A stretch of 64,000 nt of DNA from Pseudomonas entomophila (GCF_018417595.1 NZ_CP070982.1:1699501-1763500); one strand, 5' to 3'. Shown: positions 1 to 11,888, numbered from the stretch's first letter. Notes: generated by a model from the letters alone, not told the origin. Numbers and translations: made by a program.

Positions 1-989
1 AGCACTTGCGGTTGCTGCCCTTTGTGCTCCACGGTGGTCAGCAGCCACAGCTGGTTGCACGCCGCCTGCGGGTGGCCGGTCAGGTTCACCAGGTGCCCGC
101 TGACCAGGCCCGGCTCGTCGCTGGCCCCGTCGGCCGTGCACTGCCTGGCGCGGCAGCGCTCCAGGGTGCGCTGGGCCAGGGCGCGGCCACGGCCCTGGTC
201 GACCGTTTGCAGCAGGCCGCCGGGGTAGGTGTAGTGTTCCCGGGCGGGTGTGTCGCCGCCCCGGCTGGTGTAGGCCAGGGCGGTGGCGCTCTTGCGAAAG
301 TCGTGGTCGCGCAGCTCGACCCGCTCCACGCTGGACTCGAACGCCAGGGAGAAGGCACTGGCCACGGCGGTATCGGCGTTGAGGCCGTTTTCCGGGGCGA
401 AGGCCAGTGGCCGCGGCAGGTGGGGAAAGTGCATCTGGTGATCGCTGAACACCACCCGATGGCCATCGGGGGCGTGTTCGAAGCGATAGTGAATGCCCTC
501 TTCCTGGCACAGCCGTTCGATGAAGGCCAGGTCGGTTTCGCCGTACTGCACGCAATAGTCGCGAGGCGGGAAGGGCGCCTCGAGGCGGAACTGGCAGGCG
601 TCGGCGAGGATGCCGTGTTCCTTGAACACCTGGGCGACGATCTGCGCCACCGTGCGCTGCTGGAAGATCCGGTGGTTGTGGCGTAGTTCCAGGCGCGCCA
701 TGCGGGGCACCAGCCTGAGGTGGTAATGGGTCAGGCGCTGGCCGACCTTGCCCAGGCGTGCACGCGCCAGCATACCGTGCACACCTCGGCCCTGGTCGTC
801 GAAGGCGAGGAATGCCGGCTGGTCGAGCAGGGTCTGCAGCGCCAGGCTGGTGCTCTCGCTGACCAGCTCGATATCGAACCCGTACAGAGTACTGATGCCT
901 TCGGCGCCGCTGAAGGTGAGCACTTGCGCGTCGCGGGGCAGGGCGTCGGCGAATAGGCGCAGACGCTCCGCAGGGGTGAGGGTGAACAT
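1..989 (-). CDS. vgrG: Type VI secretion system tip protein VgrG (N-terminal part, cut by window edge)
   Basis: VgrG trimers form the spike at the tip of the type VI secretion tube and carry effectors into target cells. The visible 329 residues begin MFTLTPAERL and read openly to the window edge, so the C-terminal needle is not seen. The motif YGETDLAFIERLCQEEGI at about residues 149-166, followed by HYRF, is typical of the phage gpD/gp44-like VgrG base. The ATG at 989 has AAGGA about 7 bases upstream. No other secretion gene is visible here, so this may be an orphan vgrG or the edge of a cluster. Family sure; effector cargo unknown. Confidence 0.9.
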   Translation of the reverse strand, partial: MFTLTPAERLRLFADALPRDAQVLTFSGAEGISTLYGFDIELVSESTSLALQTLLDQPAFLAFDDQGRGVHGMLARARLGKVGQRLTHYHLRLVPRMARLELRHNHRIFQQRTVAQIVAQVFKEHGILADACQFRLEAPFPPRDYCVQYGETDLAFIERLCQEEGIHYRFEHAPDGHRVVFSDHQMHFPHLPRPLAFAPENGLNADTAVASAFSLAFESSVERVELRDHDFRKSATALAYTSRGGDTPAREHYTYPGGLLQTVDQGRGRALAQRTLERCRARQCTADGASDEPGLVSGHLVNLTGHPQAACNQLWLLTTVEHKGQQPQV

Positions 990-1121
990 CCGATGTCCTT
1001 GTCTAGGCGGCAAAGGCCGAACGCTAACAGTGACAATCGGGGAGGTGTTGTAGGACCCATCTGATGCGGTGGAAGGCTATATCTCTGTTGGTCGTGGGGT
1101 GAGCCTAGGCCCCTGCGTGGC

Positions 1122-1874
1122 TCAGTCGAACCGATAGATATCCATGCCCAACGCCCCCAGGGTGAAGCCTTGGTGGACGATGCCGAACCGTGCGCCGGCG
1201 CCCATGGCGAAGTACAGCGGCAGCAGGTGCTCGTCACTGGGGTGATTGCGCACGGCGAATGGCGCCTGCCGGCGATAGTCCACCAGCGCATCCTCGTCCC
1301 CAGCTTGCAGCCGCGCCACCACCCAGTCGCGAAACGCCAGCGCCCAGGGCTCGACCGCATCCGGCCCGGCATGCCAGTCCAGCTCGCCCAGATTGTGGGT
1401 GATGCTGCCCGAGCCGATCAGCAGGATGCCTTCCTCGCGCAGCGCTGACAGCGCCCGGCCGACCTTCAGCTGCAGGGCGGGGCCGGCCTGGCTGGGCAGC
1501 GACACCTGGATGACCGGGATGTCGGCCTGCGGATACATCAGCGACAGCGGCACCCAGGCGCCGTGGTCGAAGGGACGCTGCGCATCCAGCCGAGCACCCA
1601 GGCGCTCGGCGACCTGCCGGGCCAGTTCCGGCGCGCCGGGCGCGGGATACTGCACGGCGTACAGGGCCGGCGGGAAACCATGGAAGTCGTGCCAGGTTTG
1701 TGGCTGTGGGTTGCTCATCACCAGCAACTCGCGGCTCTCCCAGTGCGCCGACACCACCACGATCGCCTTCGGGCGCGGCAGGTTGAGGGCCAGGCCAGCC
1801 AGGGCCGGGCCGCTGGCGCCGGGTTGCAGGGCGAGCATGGGGGAACCGTGGGAGATGAACAGGCTGGGCAGCAT
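1122..1874 (-). CDS. LigB/DODA-type extradiol dioxygenase (YgiD-like)
   Basis: A 250-residue member of the class III extradiol dioxygenase superfamily, close to the 4,5-DOPA dioxygenase YgiD of E. coli, which opens catechol-type rings. Likely metal ligands are H9 (SHGSP), H44 (SAHWES), H160 (THNLGEL) and H216 (SDEHLLPLY), spaced as in YgiD. The start at 1874 is preferred over an in-frame ATG ten codons upstream because AGGA lies 8 bases before it and the protein then begins [10 protein letters not shown]. The gene is divergent from tpm, with 100 bases between them. The natural substrate in Pseudomonas is unknown. Confidence 0.85.
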   Translation of the reverse strand: MLPSLFISHGSPMLALQPGASGPALAGLALNLPRPKAIVVVSAHWESRELLVMSNPQPQTWHDFHGFPPALYAVQYPAPGAPELARQVAERLGARLDAQRPFDHGAWVPLSLMYPQADIPVIQVSLPSQAGPALQLKVGRALSALREEGILLIGSGSITHNLGELDWHAGPDAVEPWALAFRDWVVARLQAGDEDALVDYRRQAPFAVRNHPSDEHLLPLYFAMGAGARFGIVHQGFTLGALGMDIYRFD

Positions 1875-1974
1875 GGCGACGTCCTGGCAGGTAAGATGGC
1901 CCATCTTCGGTCAGCCAACGATCGAGATCCAATATAAGTTTTTACGGCTACCTATCGAAAAACCGGGAGGAATC

Positions 1975-2625
1975 ATGGAGCCAGCGTTCTGGCACAAGCG
2001 GTGGGCGGACAACCAGATCGGCTTTCACCAACCCCAGGTGAACCCGTACCTGCAGGCGCACTGGCCGGCGTTGGGGCTGGCCCCCGGAGCGCGGGTGCTG
2101 GTGCCTTTGTGCGGCAAGAGCCTGGACATGCTCTGGCTGGCCGCGCAGGGCTATCGGGTGTTGGGCGTGGAGCTGTCGCGGCGCGCGGTGGAGGACTTCT
2201 TCACCGAGCACGGGTTGCCGGCGCAGGTGACGCAGCACGGCGCGTTCGAGGCCTGGCGCAGCGATGAGGTGGAGATCTGGTGTGGGGATGTATTCGCCTT
2301 GCGTGCCGAGGACCTTGCCGATTGCGCGGGGGTGTATGACCGGGCGGCCTTGATTGCGCTGCCGCCCGAGATGCGCGAACGGTACATGGCGTTGCTGGGC
2401 GCGAAGTTGCCGACGGCGTGTCGCGGGGTGCTGGTGACCCTGGATTACGACCAGGCCTTGATCGACGGGCCGCCGTTCTCGGTGGCGGATGCCGAAGTGC
2501 GTGCAGGGTTTGCCGGGTGGCAGGTCGACGAGGTCGAGGGGCTGGAGATTCTCGAAGAGAGCCCGAAGTTCATCAAGGCTGGGGTATCGAGCCTGGTCGA
2601 GCGGGTCTACCGCCTGGCGCGGTAG
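1975..2625 (+). CDS. tpm: Thiopurine S-methyltransferase
   Basis: A 216-residue SAM-dependent methyltransferase, the usual length for bacterial Tpm, which methylates thiopurines and, in pseudomonads, selenium and tellurium oxyanions. The N-terminus [15 protein letters not shown] is the family signature. [16 protein letters not shown] (about residues 42-57) is the SAM-binding loop and GVEL follows at the next strand. The open frame extends far upstream, but ATG 1975 has a strong GGGAGGA site just before it. A hairpin-rich REP-like stretch follows the stop. Confidence 0.93.
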   Translation: MEPAFWHKRWADNQIGFHQPQVNPYLQAHWPALGLAPGARVLVPLCGKSLDMLWLAAQGYRVLGVELSRRAVEDFFTEHGLPAQVTQHGAFEAWRSDEVEIWCGDVFALRAEDLADCAGVYDRAALIALPPEMRERYMALLGAKLPTACRGVLVTLDYDQALIDGPPFSVADAEVRAGFAGWQVDEVEGLEILEESPKFIKAGVSSLVERVYRLAR

Positions 2626-2709
2626 GCGCCGGCCTTGCCGGCGAACACCGGCAAGGCCGGTGCCATTGATCGTGTCGCCTGCTTCGCCGGCAAAACCGGC
2701 TCCTACAGG
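2626..2709. repeat. REP-like repeats (GCCGGCAAGGCCGG type)
   Basis: Between tpm and htpX lie nested inverted stems, GGCCTTGCCGGCGAA and CCGGCAAGGCCGGTG, followed by TTCGCCGGCAAAACCGGCTCCTACAGG. This is the layout of Pseudomonas REP doublets between convergent genes. Confidence 0.7.
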
Positions 2710-2713
2710 GACA

Positions 2714-2750
2714 CATCAAAAACAGAAAGGGCGACCGAAGTCGCCCTTTC
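2714..2750 (-). terminator. Terminator of htpX (UUCG-loop hairpin)
   Basis: Perfect 10-base arms GAAAGGGCGA (2725-2734) and TCGCCCTTTC (2741-2750). Read on the minus strand the loop is CTTCGG, a stable UUCG tetraloop, followed by TGTTTTTGATG, so it best fits termination of htpX. It could also stop tpm transcripts. Confidence 0.8.
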
Positions 2751-2765
2751 TTGTTGCTGCCGGGA

Positions 2766-3653
2766 TCAACCGCGACGGCGCAGGGCGTCGATGCGGTCTT
2801 CCAGCGGCGGGTGGCTCATCAGCAGGCCGGCCAGGCCGTGCTTGAGGCCACCGTTGATGCCGAAGGCCTTCAGGGTGTCGGGCATGTGCACCGGCAGGCC
2901 CTGTTCGGAGCGCAGGCGCTGCAGGGCGCCGATCATCGCGCCGGTGCCGGCCAGGTGGGCGCCGGCTTCGTCGGCGCGGAACTCGCGGCGGCGCGAGTAC
3001 CACATGACGATGATGCTGGCGAGAATGCCCAGCACCAGCTCGGCGACGATGGTGGCGACGAAGTAGGCGATGCCGTGGCCTTCTTCGTTCTTGAAGATCA
3101 CCCGGTCGACGAAGTTGCCGATGATGCGGGCGAAGAACATCACGAAGGTGTTCACCACGCCCTGCACCAGCGCCATGGTGACCATGTCGCCATTGGCCAC
3201 GTGGCCGATCTCGTGGGCCAGCACCGCGCGCACCTCGTCGGGCGAGAAGCGCTCGAGCAGGCCTTGCGATACCGCTACCAGGGCGTCGTTGCGGTTCCAG
3301 CCGGTGGCGAAGGCGTTGGCCTCGTAGGCCGGGAAGATACCCACCTCGGGCATCTTGATGCCGGCTTCGCGGGACAGCTCCTCGACGGTCTGCAACAGCC
3401 ACTGCTCATGGCGGGTGCGAGGCTGGGTGATGATCTGGGTGCCGGTGGTCATCTTCGCCATCCACTTGGAGATGAACAGCGAGACCAGCGAGCCAGCGAA
3501 ACCGAACACGGCGCAGAAGACCAGCAGTTGGCCGAGGTTGAGGTCAACCCCGTTGGCTGCCATGAACCCGTTGAAGCCGAACAGGCTCAGGGTAATGCTT
3601 GCAACCAGCACCACCGCGAGGTTGGTGGCTACAAACAACAGAATGCGCATCAT
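2766..3653 (-). CDS. htpX: Membrane zinc metalloprotease HtpX
   Basis: A 295-residue inner-membrane M48 protease that degrades damaged membrane proteins alongside FtsH. The zinc motif HEIGH is at residues 147-151, and the third ligand is in EFRADEAGA further on. Two hydrophobic segments open the protein (about residues 4-26 and 40-62) and two more follow the active site. The start gives MMRILLF, with AGGAGAA about 10 bases upstream; the longer open frame has no better site. It stands alone on the minus strand and ends at a strong terminator. Confidence 0.96.
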   Translation of the reverse strand: MMRILLFVATNLAVVLVASITLSLFGFNGFMAANGVDLNLGQLLVFCAVFGFAGSLVSLFISKWMAKMTTGTQIITQPRTRHEQWLLQTVEELSREAGIKMPEVGIFPAYEANAFATGWNRNDALVAVSQGLLERFSPDEVRAVLAHEIGHVANGDMVTMALVQGVVNTFVMFFARIIGNFVDRVIFKNEEGHGIAYFVATIVAELVLGILASIIVMWYSRRREFRADEAGAHLAGTGAMIGALQRLRSEQGLPVHMPDTLKAFGINGGLKHGLAGLLMSHPPLEDRIDALRRRG

Positions 3654-3843
3654 GGTTGTCACGTTCTCCTGACGGATGAGTTTGTTGCGTACTGCGGGGT
3701 ATATAAGGGGGAGGGCGCGGCGATTCAACCGGGCGACTATTTCAAACTGTGTACGGCGGAGTATGGCAGAGGATGCCGGGGGCGCCGTGGGATAGAGCGT
3801 TGCAGGATGTAAGGAAGTTTGGCGCGGGTGTTGCAGCGCGTGT

Positions 3844-3877
3844 GAGATCGAGCGCCGCTTGTGCGGCGCTCGATCTC
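3844..3877. repeat. Perfect palindrome GAGATCGAGCGCCGC (family C)
   Basis: Arms GAGATCGAGCGCCGC (3844-3858) and GCGGCGCTCGATCTC (3863-3877) are perfect inverted copies of 15 bases with a TTGT loop. The same core recurs at 43095-43127 and at both ends of the element at 20658-20909, so it is a dispersed repeat family in this genome. Confidence 0.75.
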
Positions 3878-3904
3878 GGCGCCACCTCAACTATCGAGCC
3901 GAAC

Positions 3905-5116
3905 CTACTGCGAATAGGTGCGCAGGAAGTTACCAATGCGGCCAATGGCCTGCTCCAGGTCATCCACCCGCGGCAGCGTCACCACGCGGAAGTGGTCCGG
4001 CCACGGCCAGTTGAACGCGGTGCCCTGGACGATCAGCAGTTTCTCCGACAGCAGCAGGTCGAGGACGAACTTCTCGTCGTTGTGGATCGGGCAGACCTTC
4101 GGGTCGATCTTCGGGAACGCGTACAGCGCGCCCATGGGCTTGACGCAGCTCACGCCCGGGATCGAATTGAGCAGCTCGTAGGTGCGGTTGCGCTGCTCCA
4201 GCAGGCGCCCCGGCGGCAGCACCAGGTCGTTGATGCTCTGGTAGCCACCCAGCGCGGTCTGGATCGCATGCTGGGCCGGCACGTTGGCGCACAGGCGCAT
4301 GTTGGCCAGCATGTCGATGCCTTCGATGTAGCTCATGGCGTGGTGCTTGGGCCCGGAGATGATCAGCCAGCCGGAGCGGAAACCGGCCACGCGGTAAGAC
4401 TTGGACAGGCCGTTGAAGGTCAGGCACAGCAGGTCCGGGGCCAGCGATGCGGTGCTGATGTGCACGGCCTCGTCGTAGAGGATTTTGTCGTAGATCTCGT
4501 CGGAGAACACCACCAGGTTGTGCTGGCGCGCCAGCTCCAGCATGCCCAGCAGCAGCTCCTTCGAATACACGGCGCCGGTCGGGTTGTTCGGGTTGATGAT
4601 CACCAGGGCCTTGGTGTTCGGGGTGATCTTGGCCTTGATGTCGTCCAGGTCGGGGAACCAGTCGGCCTGCTCGTCGCACAGGTAGTGCACCGGCTTGCCG
4701 CCGGCCAGGCTCACCGCGGCGGTCCACAGTGGGTAGTCGGGGGCCGGGATCAACACTTCGTCGCCGTTGTTCAGCAGGGCCTGCATGGACATGACGATCA
4801 GCTCGGAGACGCCGTTGCCCAGGTAGATATCCTCGATGCCGACGCCTTCGATCTGCTTCTGCTGGCAGTACTGCATCACTGCCTTGCGCGCACTGAACAG
4901 GCCTTTCGAATCGCTGTAGCCCTGGGCGGTGGGCAGGTTGCGGATCACGTCCTGCAGGATCTCGTCCGGCGCCTCGAAGCCAAACGGCGCCGGGTTGCCG
5001 ATGTTCAGCTTGAGGATGCGGTGGCCTTCCTCTTCCAGGCGCTTGGCGTGCTTGAGCACTGGGCCGCGAATGTCGTAGCAGACATTGGCGAGCTTGTTCG
5101 ATTTGCTGAACTGCAT
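3905..5116 (-). CDS. alaA: Alanine/glutamate-pyruvate aminotransferase AlaA-type
   Basis: A 403-residue class I/II PLP aminotransferase, matching AlaA of enterobacteria, which makes alanine from pyruvate and glutamate. Visible motifs are GNPAPFGFEAP near the N-terminus, NPNNPTGAVYS (PLP-ring region), SDEIYDKILYD, and the Schiff-base lysine in NGLSKSYRVAGFRSGW at about residue 240. Start 5116 (MQFSKSNKLANVC) is chosen over a TTG seven codons upstream because CAGGATC precedes it at normal spacing. It diverges from msrB. Confidence 0.92.
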   Translation of the reverse strand: MQFSKSNKLANVCYDIRGPVLKHAKRLEEEGHRILKLNIGNPAPFGFEAPDEILQDVIRNLPTAQGYSDSKGLFSARKAVMQYCQQKQIEGVGIEDIYLGNGVSELIVMSMQALLNNGDEVLIPAPDYPLWTAAVSLAGGKPVHYLCDEQADWFPDLDDIKAKITPNTKALVIINPNNPTGAVYSKELLLGMLELARQHNLVVFSDEIYDKILYDEAVHISTASLAPDLLCLTFNGLSKSYRVAGFRSGWLIISGPKHHAMSYIEGIDMLANMRLCANVPAQHAIQTALGGYQSINDLVLPPGRLLEQRNRTYELLNSIPGVSCVKPMGALYAFPKIDPKVCPIHNDEKFVLDLLLSEKLLIVQGTAFNWPWPDHFRVVTLPRVDDLEQAIGRIGNFLRTYSQ

Positions 5117-5275
5117 GATGTGATCCTGATTGGACAAGGCGCGCCGCCGGCAATGGTTTGAAAAGGGCGAGGCGCATGCCAGACTGGCTGGCTGGGAAAG
5201 CCAACTAATATACGTTCCACCCGCGCCATAAATAAAGACGGTGCGAGGTGAAATTCAGCCTGCCGAGGTCCATTC

Positions 5276-5671
5276 ATGCAAAAGATCGACAAGACACTGG
5301 AAGAGTGGCGCGCCATGCTCGACCCCGCCCAGTACCAGGTATGCCGCCTGAAGGGCACCGAGCGGCCATTCAGCGGCAAGTACAACAGTGAACGCCGCGA
5401 TGGCGTCTACCATTGCATCTGCTGTGACCTGGCGCTGTTCGATTCGAAGGCCAAGTTCGACTCCGGTTGCGGCTGGCCGAGCTTCTACGAGCCCATCGAG
5501 CAGGCCGCGATGATCGAGATCCGTGACACCTCCCACGGCATGATCCGCACCGAGGTCACCTGCGCGCAATGCGACGCCCACCTGGGCCACGTGTTCCCCG
5601 ACGGCCCGCCACCGACTGGTCTGCGCTACTGCATCAACTCGGTGTGCCTGGAGCTCAAACCCCGCGATTGA
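5276..5671 (+). CDS. msrB: Peptide-methionine (R)-S-oxide reductase MsrB
   Basis: Reduces methionine-R-sulfoxide in proteins. At 131 residues it is the normal size of a free MsrB. Zinc cysteines C47, C50, C96 and C99 are all present (CICC, CAQC) and the catalytic cysteine is C119 in [16 protein letters not shown] and [10 protein letters not shown] are further family signatures. It is followed after 12 bases by the glutathione peroxidase gene, with GGAG before that start, so the two probably form an oxidative-repair operon. Confidence 0.97.
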   Translation: MQKIDKTLEEWRAMLDPAQYQVCRLKGTERPFSGKYNSERRDGVYHCICCDLALFDSKAKFDSGCGWPSFYEPIEQAAMIEIRDTSHGMIRTEVTCAQCDAHLGHVFPDGPPPTGLRYCINSVCLELKPRD

Positions 5672-5683
5672 AGGAGCAAACGC

Positions 5684-6161
5684 ATGGCCGATGCACTGCT
5701 GGACATTCCCTGCGTCACCCTTTCCGGTGAGCAGAAAGTACTGGGCGACTACGCCGGCAAGGCGCTGCTGGTGGTCAACACCGCCAGCCAGTGCGGCTTC
5801 ACCCCGCAGTACAAGGGCCTCGAGCGCCTGTGGCAGGACTATGGCCAGCGCGGCCTGGTGGTGCTGGGCTTCCCCTGCAACCAGTTCGGCAAGCAGGAGC
5901 CGGGCGATGCGGAGGAGATCGCGCAGTTCTGCGAGCTCAACTTCGGCGTGAGCTTCCCGCTGTTTCGCAAGGTCGAGGTCAACGGCCCCGGCGCCCACCC
6001 GCTGTTCGTCGAACTCAAGCGGCGCGCGCCGGGCGTGCTGGGCACGCAGAAGATCAAGTGGAACTTCACCAAGTTCCTGCTCGACCCGGCCAGCGGCAAG
6101 GTTACCCGTTTCGGCTCGACCACCAAGCCCGAGGCGCTGAAATCGTCCATCGAGGCGCTGC

Positions 6162-6172
<11 letters not shown>
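5684..6172 (+). CDS. Glutathione peroxidase family protein (BtuE-like)
   Basis: A 162-residue thiol peroxidase that removes hydroperoxides with glutathione or thioredoxin. The peroxidatic residue is cysteine (C37 in NTASQCGFTPQY), not selenocysteine. GFPCNQFGKQEPG and KWNFTKFLLD carry the catalytic Gln and Trp/Asn. It is co-directional with msrB. Its last 11 bases overlap the 3' end of the sensor kinase gene on the other strand. Confidence 0.95.
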
Positions 6173-8474
<2,302 letters not shown>

Positions 8475-8594
8475 GGGTCCCAAGCCGGTTACTTGCTCCG
8501 TGCGCTGCGCAAGCATAGCCGATCAGCCCTGGCTGCTGGCGGGTCTGTCGAACATTCAGCGTTTGTCGCGAAACCTGACTTGCTAGGAGCCATC

Positions 8595-9482
8595 ATGGAC
8601 GCCCGCCTTACCGCTTTCCTCGACCGCGCCGAATCCGTTCTCGCGCGCCTCGAACCCCTGTTGCCCGCCCCGCGCCCGGATATCGACTGGTCCCGCACCC
8701 TGGCCGCCCGCTGGCAGCGTGACGGCCGCAGCGGCTACCTGCTGCCGCTGGAGGTCAGCCTCGACATCCGCCTGTCCGACCTGATCGGCGTCGACAAGCA
8801 GCGCGATCAGTTGGGCCGCAACACCCACCAGTTCATCAACGGCATGCCTGCCAACCACGCCCTGCTGTGGGGCTCGCGCGGCACCGGTAAATCGTCGCTG
8901 GTGCGCGCGTTGCTCGCCGAACACGCCGGTGAGGGCCTGCGCCTGATCGAGATCGAGCGCGACCACCTGGCCGACCTGCCGCGGGTGGTCGAGCAGCTGC
9001 AAAAGCTCGAGCAGCGTTTCATCCTGTTCTGCGACGACCTGTCGTTCGAGGCTGGGGAGGGTGACTATCGCGTGCTCAAGAGCGTGCTCGACGGCTCGCT
9101 GGAGCAGGCGCCCGACAACGTGCTGCTGTACGCCACCTCCAACCGCCGCCACCTGGTGCCGGAAAAGCAGAGCGACAACGAGAACTGGAAGATGGTCGAT
9201 GGCGAGCTGCACCCCAACGAAGCGGTGGAGGACAAGATTGCCCTGTCCGACCGCTTCGGCCTGTGGCTGTCGTTCTATCCGTTCTCCCAGGAGCACTTCC
9301 TCGATGTGGTCGAGCACTGGATCGGCCAGCTGGCGCGCCAGGCCGGGCTGCGTTGGCAGCGCAGCGAAGAACTCGACATCCTCGCCGTGCGCTGGGCCAC
9401 CGGCCGCGGCAACCGTAATGGCCGTTGTGCCTATCAGTTCGCCCGCTACTGGGTCGGGCTGCAATTGCTGGAGCAGAAATAA
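8595..9482 (+). CDS. DUF815 AAA+ ATPase
   Basis: A 295-residue ATP-binding protein of the DUF815 family. Walker A is GSRGTGKSS at residues 93-101 and Walker B is ILFCDDLSFE at 143-152. YATSNRRHLVPE is a sensor-1-like segment. ATG 8595 follows AGGAGC. The stop is immediately followed by the start of the GAF-domain gene, so the two are translationally linked. The biological role of DUF815 is not established. Confidence 0.9.
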   Translation: MDARLTAFLDRAESVLARLEPLLPAPRPDIDWSRTLAARWQRDGRSGYLLPLEVSLDIRLSDLIGVDKQRDQLGRNTHQFINGMPANHALLWGSRGTGKSSLVRALLAEHAGEGLRLIEIERDHLADLPRVVEQLQKLEQRFILFCDDLSFEAGEGDYRVLKSVLDGSLEQAPDNVLLYATSNRRHLVPEKQSDNENWKMVDGELHPNEAVEDKIALSDRFGLWLSFYPFSQEHFLDVVEHWIGQLARQAGLRWQRSEELDILAVRWATGRGNRNGRCAYQFARYWVGLQLLEQK

Positions 9483-9965
9483 ATGATCGACCTCAACGCC
9501 AGTGGCCAAGGCCTCGATGGCTATGACCTGCTGGCCGCGCAAGTGCAGGCGCTGTTCGCCGACGAGCGCGACTTCATCGCCAACGCCGCGCAGTTCTCGG
9601 CCTTCCTGTACAACCAGGTGGAGGACCTGAACTGGGCGGGCTTCTATATCAACCGCAACGAAGAGCTGGTGCTCGGCCCGTTCCAGGGCCAGGTGGCATG
9701 CGTACGCATTCCCTTCAGCCGGGGCGTGTGTGGCGCTGCGGCGGCCACCCGAACTACCCAGCGGGTCGAGGACGTGCATGCGTTTCCCGGGCATATCGCC
9801 TGTGACAGCGCGTCCAACAGCGAGCTGGTGATTCCGTTGCTGAAGGCGGGCAGGCTGATCGGCGTGCTCGACCTGGACAGCCCGAAGCTGGCGCGCTTCA
9901 GCGCGGCCGACCAGGCAGGGCTGGAGCGGTTGGCGGCGATCTTCCTCGAGTTGACCGACTGCTGA
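9483..9965 (+). CDS. msrC: Free methionine-(R)-sulfoxide reductase (GAF domain)
   Basis: A 160-residue GAF protein of the fRMsr family, which reduces free, not protein-bound, methionine-R-sulfoxide. The three redox cysteines C73, C83 and C107 have the same 10 and 24 residue spacing as in the E. coli enzyme. WAGFYI and GVCGAAA are family motifs. It starts directly after the DUF815 stop with no gap. A strong terminator follows, so the pair forms an operon. Confidence 0.93.
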   Translation: MIDLNASGQGLDGYDLLAAQVQALFADERDFIANAAQFSAFLYNQVEDLNWAGFYINRNEELVLGPFQGQVACVRIPFSRGVCGAAAATRTTQRVEDVHAFPGHIACDSASNSELVIPLLKAGRLIGVLDLDSPKLARFSAADQAGLERLAAIFLELTDC

Positions 9966-9970
9966 AATGA

Positions 9971-10000
9971 AGAAGGGGCCTGTGAGGGCCCCTTTCTTTA
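9971..10000 (+). terminator. Rho-independent terminator
   Basis: AAGGGGCC (9973-9980) pairs with GGCCCCTT (9987-9994) around TGTGAG, followed by TCTTTA. It ends the DUF815-msrC unit. Confidence 0.8.
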
Positions 10001-10020
10001 TGGTTGTTTGTTCTGGCCCT

Positions 10021-10075
10021 ATCGCGGATGAATCCGCTCCTACCAGGCTCGTGTAGGAGCGGATTCATCCGCGAT
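10021..10075. repeat. REP doublet (family A, CGGATGAATCCGCTCCTAC)
   Basis: Arms of 23 bases (10021-10043 and 10053-10075) are perfect inverted copies containing GCGGATGAATCCGCTCCTAC, with a 9-base spacer. Same family as 14989-15071, 20658-20909 and 34894-34955. It sits between convergent genes. Confidence 0.9.
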
Positions 10076-10088
10076 GGGGCCGCAACGG

Positions 10089-10856
10089 TCAATCGTAGAT
10101 GACCTTTTTCTTCCAGGTCTCGTCCTCGTCGGTCTTGAGCCCCTGGGTCAGCGCGTTCTGTTCATCCGCCGCTGGTTCCATCTTGTCCAGCACCTGGGCG
10201 TTGGCCCGGGCCAGCAGTTTCTCCAGATAAGTGAGCTGCTCTTCATATTGCTTCGGTTCAGGCTGCTTGCGCAGATACTGCACGCCACGCTCGAACGCCA
10301 GGCGCGCCTGGCCCGGCTGGTTCTGTTGCAACGCCTGCTGGCCGAGGTTGTTGAAGAACTCGATGTGCAACATCACCAGGATGTGGCGGATTTCCTTCAC
10401 CCAGTACTTGCCTTCGTTACTGGCCAGGAAGCCCTCTTGAGTAGCCCGCACGATCTGGTTGTGCATCAGTTCCAGCAAGAAGCGCACGTCCTTGGCCTTG
10501 ACCTCGGTCTGGATGGGCGAGGGCGGGTTGCGCACCGGGATCTTGTCGCCCAGGGCGATCAATCCCTCGATCTCGGCGATGCGCGCCTTCAGCTCGCTGC
10601 TGTGCTTGTCCAGGGCCAGCTGGCGCTGGTTGAGGTTCAGCTCCAGTCGGGTGAGCAGCAGCTTCAGCGCCGGGGTCATGAACTGGCCGGGGAAGGTTTC
10701 GGTGATCTCGCCACAGCGGCGCAGGCGGTCGGCCAGCTCGACCTTCAGGCGCGCCCGCTCGAGCTTGCCGTTCTCGACCACATTGTTGAGGTAGCCGATC
10801 ACGATCAGCAGCGCGATACCCGCAACGATAAGCAGGGTGATCAGAAGTGGTGTCAC
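10089..10856 (-). CDS. Conserved membrane-anchored protein of unknown function
   Basis: 255 residues that I do not recognise as a named family. A single hydrophobic segment opens the protein (about residues 3-22, TLLIVAGIALLIVIGYL). A charged helical body follows with coiled-coil character around residues 60-100 (LELNLNQRQLALDKHSSELKA). QQALQQNQPGQARLAFERGV near residue 190 resembles one TPR repeat. Likely a cytoplasm-facing membrane-anchored protein. It stands alone; a REP doublet follows its 3' end. Confidence 0.75.
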   Translation of the reverse strand: MTPLLITLLIVAGIALLIVIGYLNNVVENGKLERARLKVELADRLRRCGEITETFPGQFMTPALKLLLTRLELNLNQRQLALDKHSSELKARIAEIEGLIALGDKIPVRNPPSPIQTEVKAKDVRFLLELMHNQIVRATQEGFLASNEGKYWVKEIRHILVMLHIEFFNNLGQQALQQNQPGQARLAFERGVQYLRKQPEPKQYEEQLTYLEKLLARANAQVLDKMEPAADEQNALTQGLKTDEDETWKKKVIYD

Positions 10857-11235
10857 CGTTAACGCCTCATGAAGAAGTTTTGCATCATTGAGTGTAGTAA
10901 GTTCGCCGCAGAGCGAACAGTGCAGCCTGGCGGACAGGGCCGAGGTATCTCCCTCGCGGGTTCACCCGCGAAAGCGCCCGTGCAGTCTATATGTCGGCCG
11001 AGGCCTCGATTTCTCAAGGTGGTAGCACTTTGATATGAGCTTGCCGGGCAGCTGTCAGAAAAGCAACGTCAATCCCCGGACGCATCCTGCATCACCTCCT
11101 ATGTAGACGGGAAGTCATTGATTTAAATAAATTTCTACAAAGGGGTTGACGGCTTCTCAAGGCATCCATAGAATGCGCGCCACTTGCAGCGTAAAGCACA
11201 CAGCGAAACGCGGCAGGGAGTGAATGTTGTAGCGT
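10857..11235. other. Intergenic region upstream of tRNA cluster
   Basis: No credible gene. A short stem around TCGCGGGTTCACCCGCGAAAG (10953-10973) resembles a degenerate REP. The right part is AT-rich and carries the tRNA promoter at 11146-11174. Confidence 0.6.
11146..11174 (+). promoter_or_regulatory. sigma70 promoter of the Glu-Gly tRNA operon
   Basis: TTGACG (11146-11151), 17 bases, TAGAAT (11169-11174), followed by GCGCGCC. This G+C-rich segment after the -10 resembles a stringent discriminator. An AT-rich tract (GATTTAAATAAATTTCTAC) just upstream could act as an UP element. Confidence 0.8.
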
Positions 11236-11311
11236 GTCCCCTTCGTCTAGTGGCCTAGGACACCGCCCTTTCACGGCGGTAACAGGGGTTCGAGTCCCCT
11301 AGGGGACGCCA
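11236..11311 (+). tRNA. tRNA-Glu (TTC)
   Basis: 76 bases including encoded CCA. Acceptor GTCCCCT pairs with AGGGGAC; anticodon loop CTTTCAC in stem CCGCC/GGCGG; T-arm GTTCGAGTC. First gene of the cluster. Confidence 0.98.
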
Positions 11312-11313
11312 AT

Positions 11314-11389
<76 letters not shown>

Positions 11390-11399
11390 GTTTCTCCGG

Positions 11400-11415
11400 C
11401 CCTGCTTCGGCAGGG
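11400..11415. other. UUCG hairpin in tRNA spacer
   Basis: CCCTGC-TTCG-GCAGGG, a stable hairpin between tRNA genes, probably a processing landmark in the precursor rather than a terminator, because no T-run follows. Confidence 0.5.
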
Positions 11416-11481
11416 CAGGAAAAGAAAATCCAGGCTGAATCGCGAGGTTCATGATCTGGTGCGCTGAAAAGCGTTGGGTTT

Positions 11482-11557
11482 GTCCCCTTCGTCTAGTGGC
11501 CTAGGACACCGCCCTTTCACGGCGGTAACAGGGGTTCGAGTCCCCTAGGGGACGCCA
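11482..11557 (+). tRNA. tRNA-Glu (TTC)
   Basis: Identical in sequence to the copy at 11236; 76 bases with CCA. Confidence 0.98.
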
Positions 11558-11560
11558 TTT

Positions 11561-11636
<76 letters not shown>

Positions 11637-11718
11637 GTTTAAACGGCGTCGTTCTTGACGGTGCAGGTGGTGAAGGTCTCAATGGCGCTTCACGCCGAAT
11701 GCGGTAAAGCTTCACCCT

Positions 11719-11794
<76 letters not shown>

Positions 11795-11801
11795 AATCGA
11801 A

Positions 11802-11835
11802 AACGCCACTTCTTATGAAGTGGCGTTTTTTTTTG
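11802..11835 (+). terminator. Terminator of tRNA operon
   Basis: AACGCCACTTC (11802-11812), loop TTAT, GAAGTGGCGTT (11817-11827), then a run of T. Very strong. Confidence 0.92.
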
Positions 11836-11888
11836 CCCTGATTTTTTTGGGGTATGAAAGGGCGGGTACGAAACCCGCCCAGCCTTGC

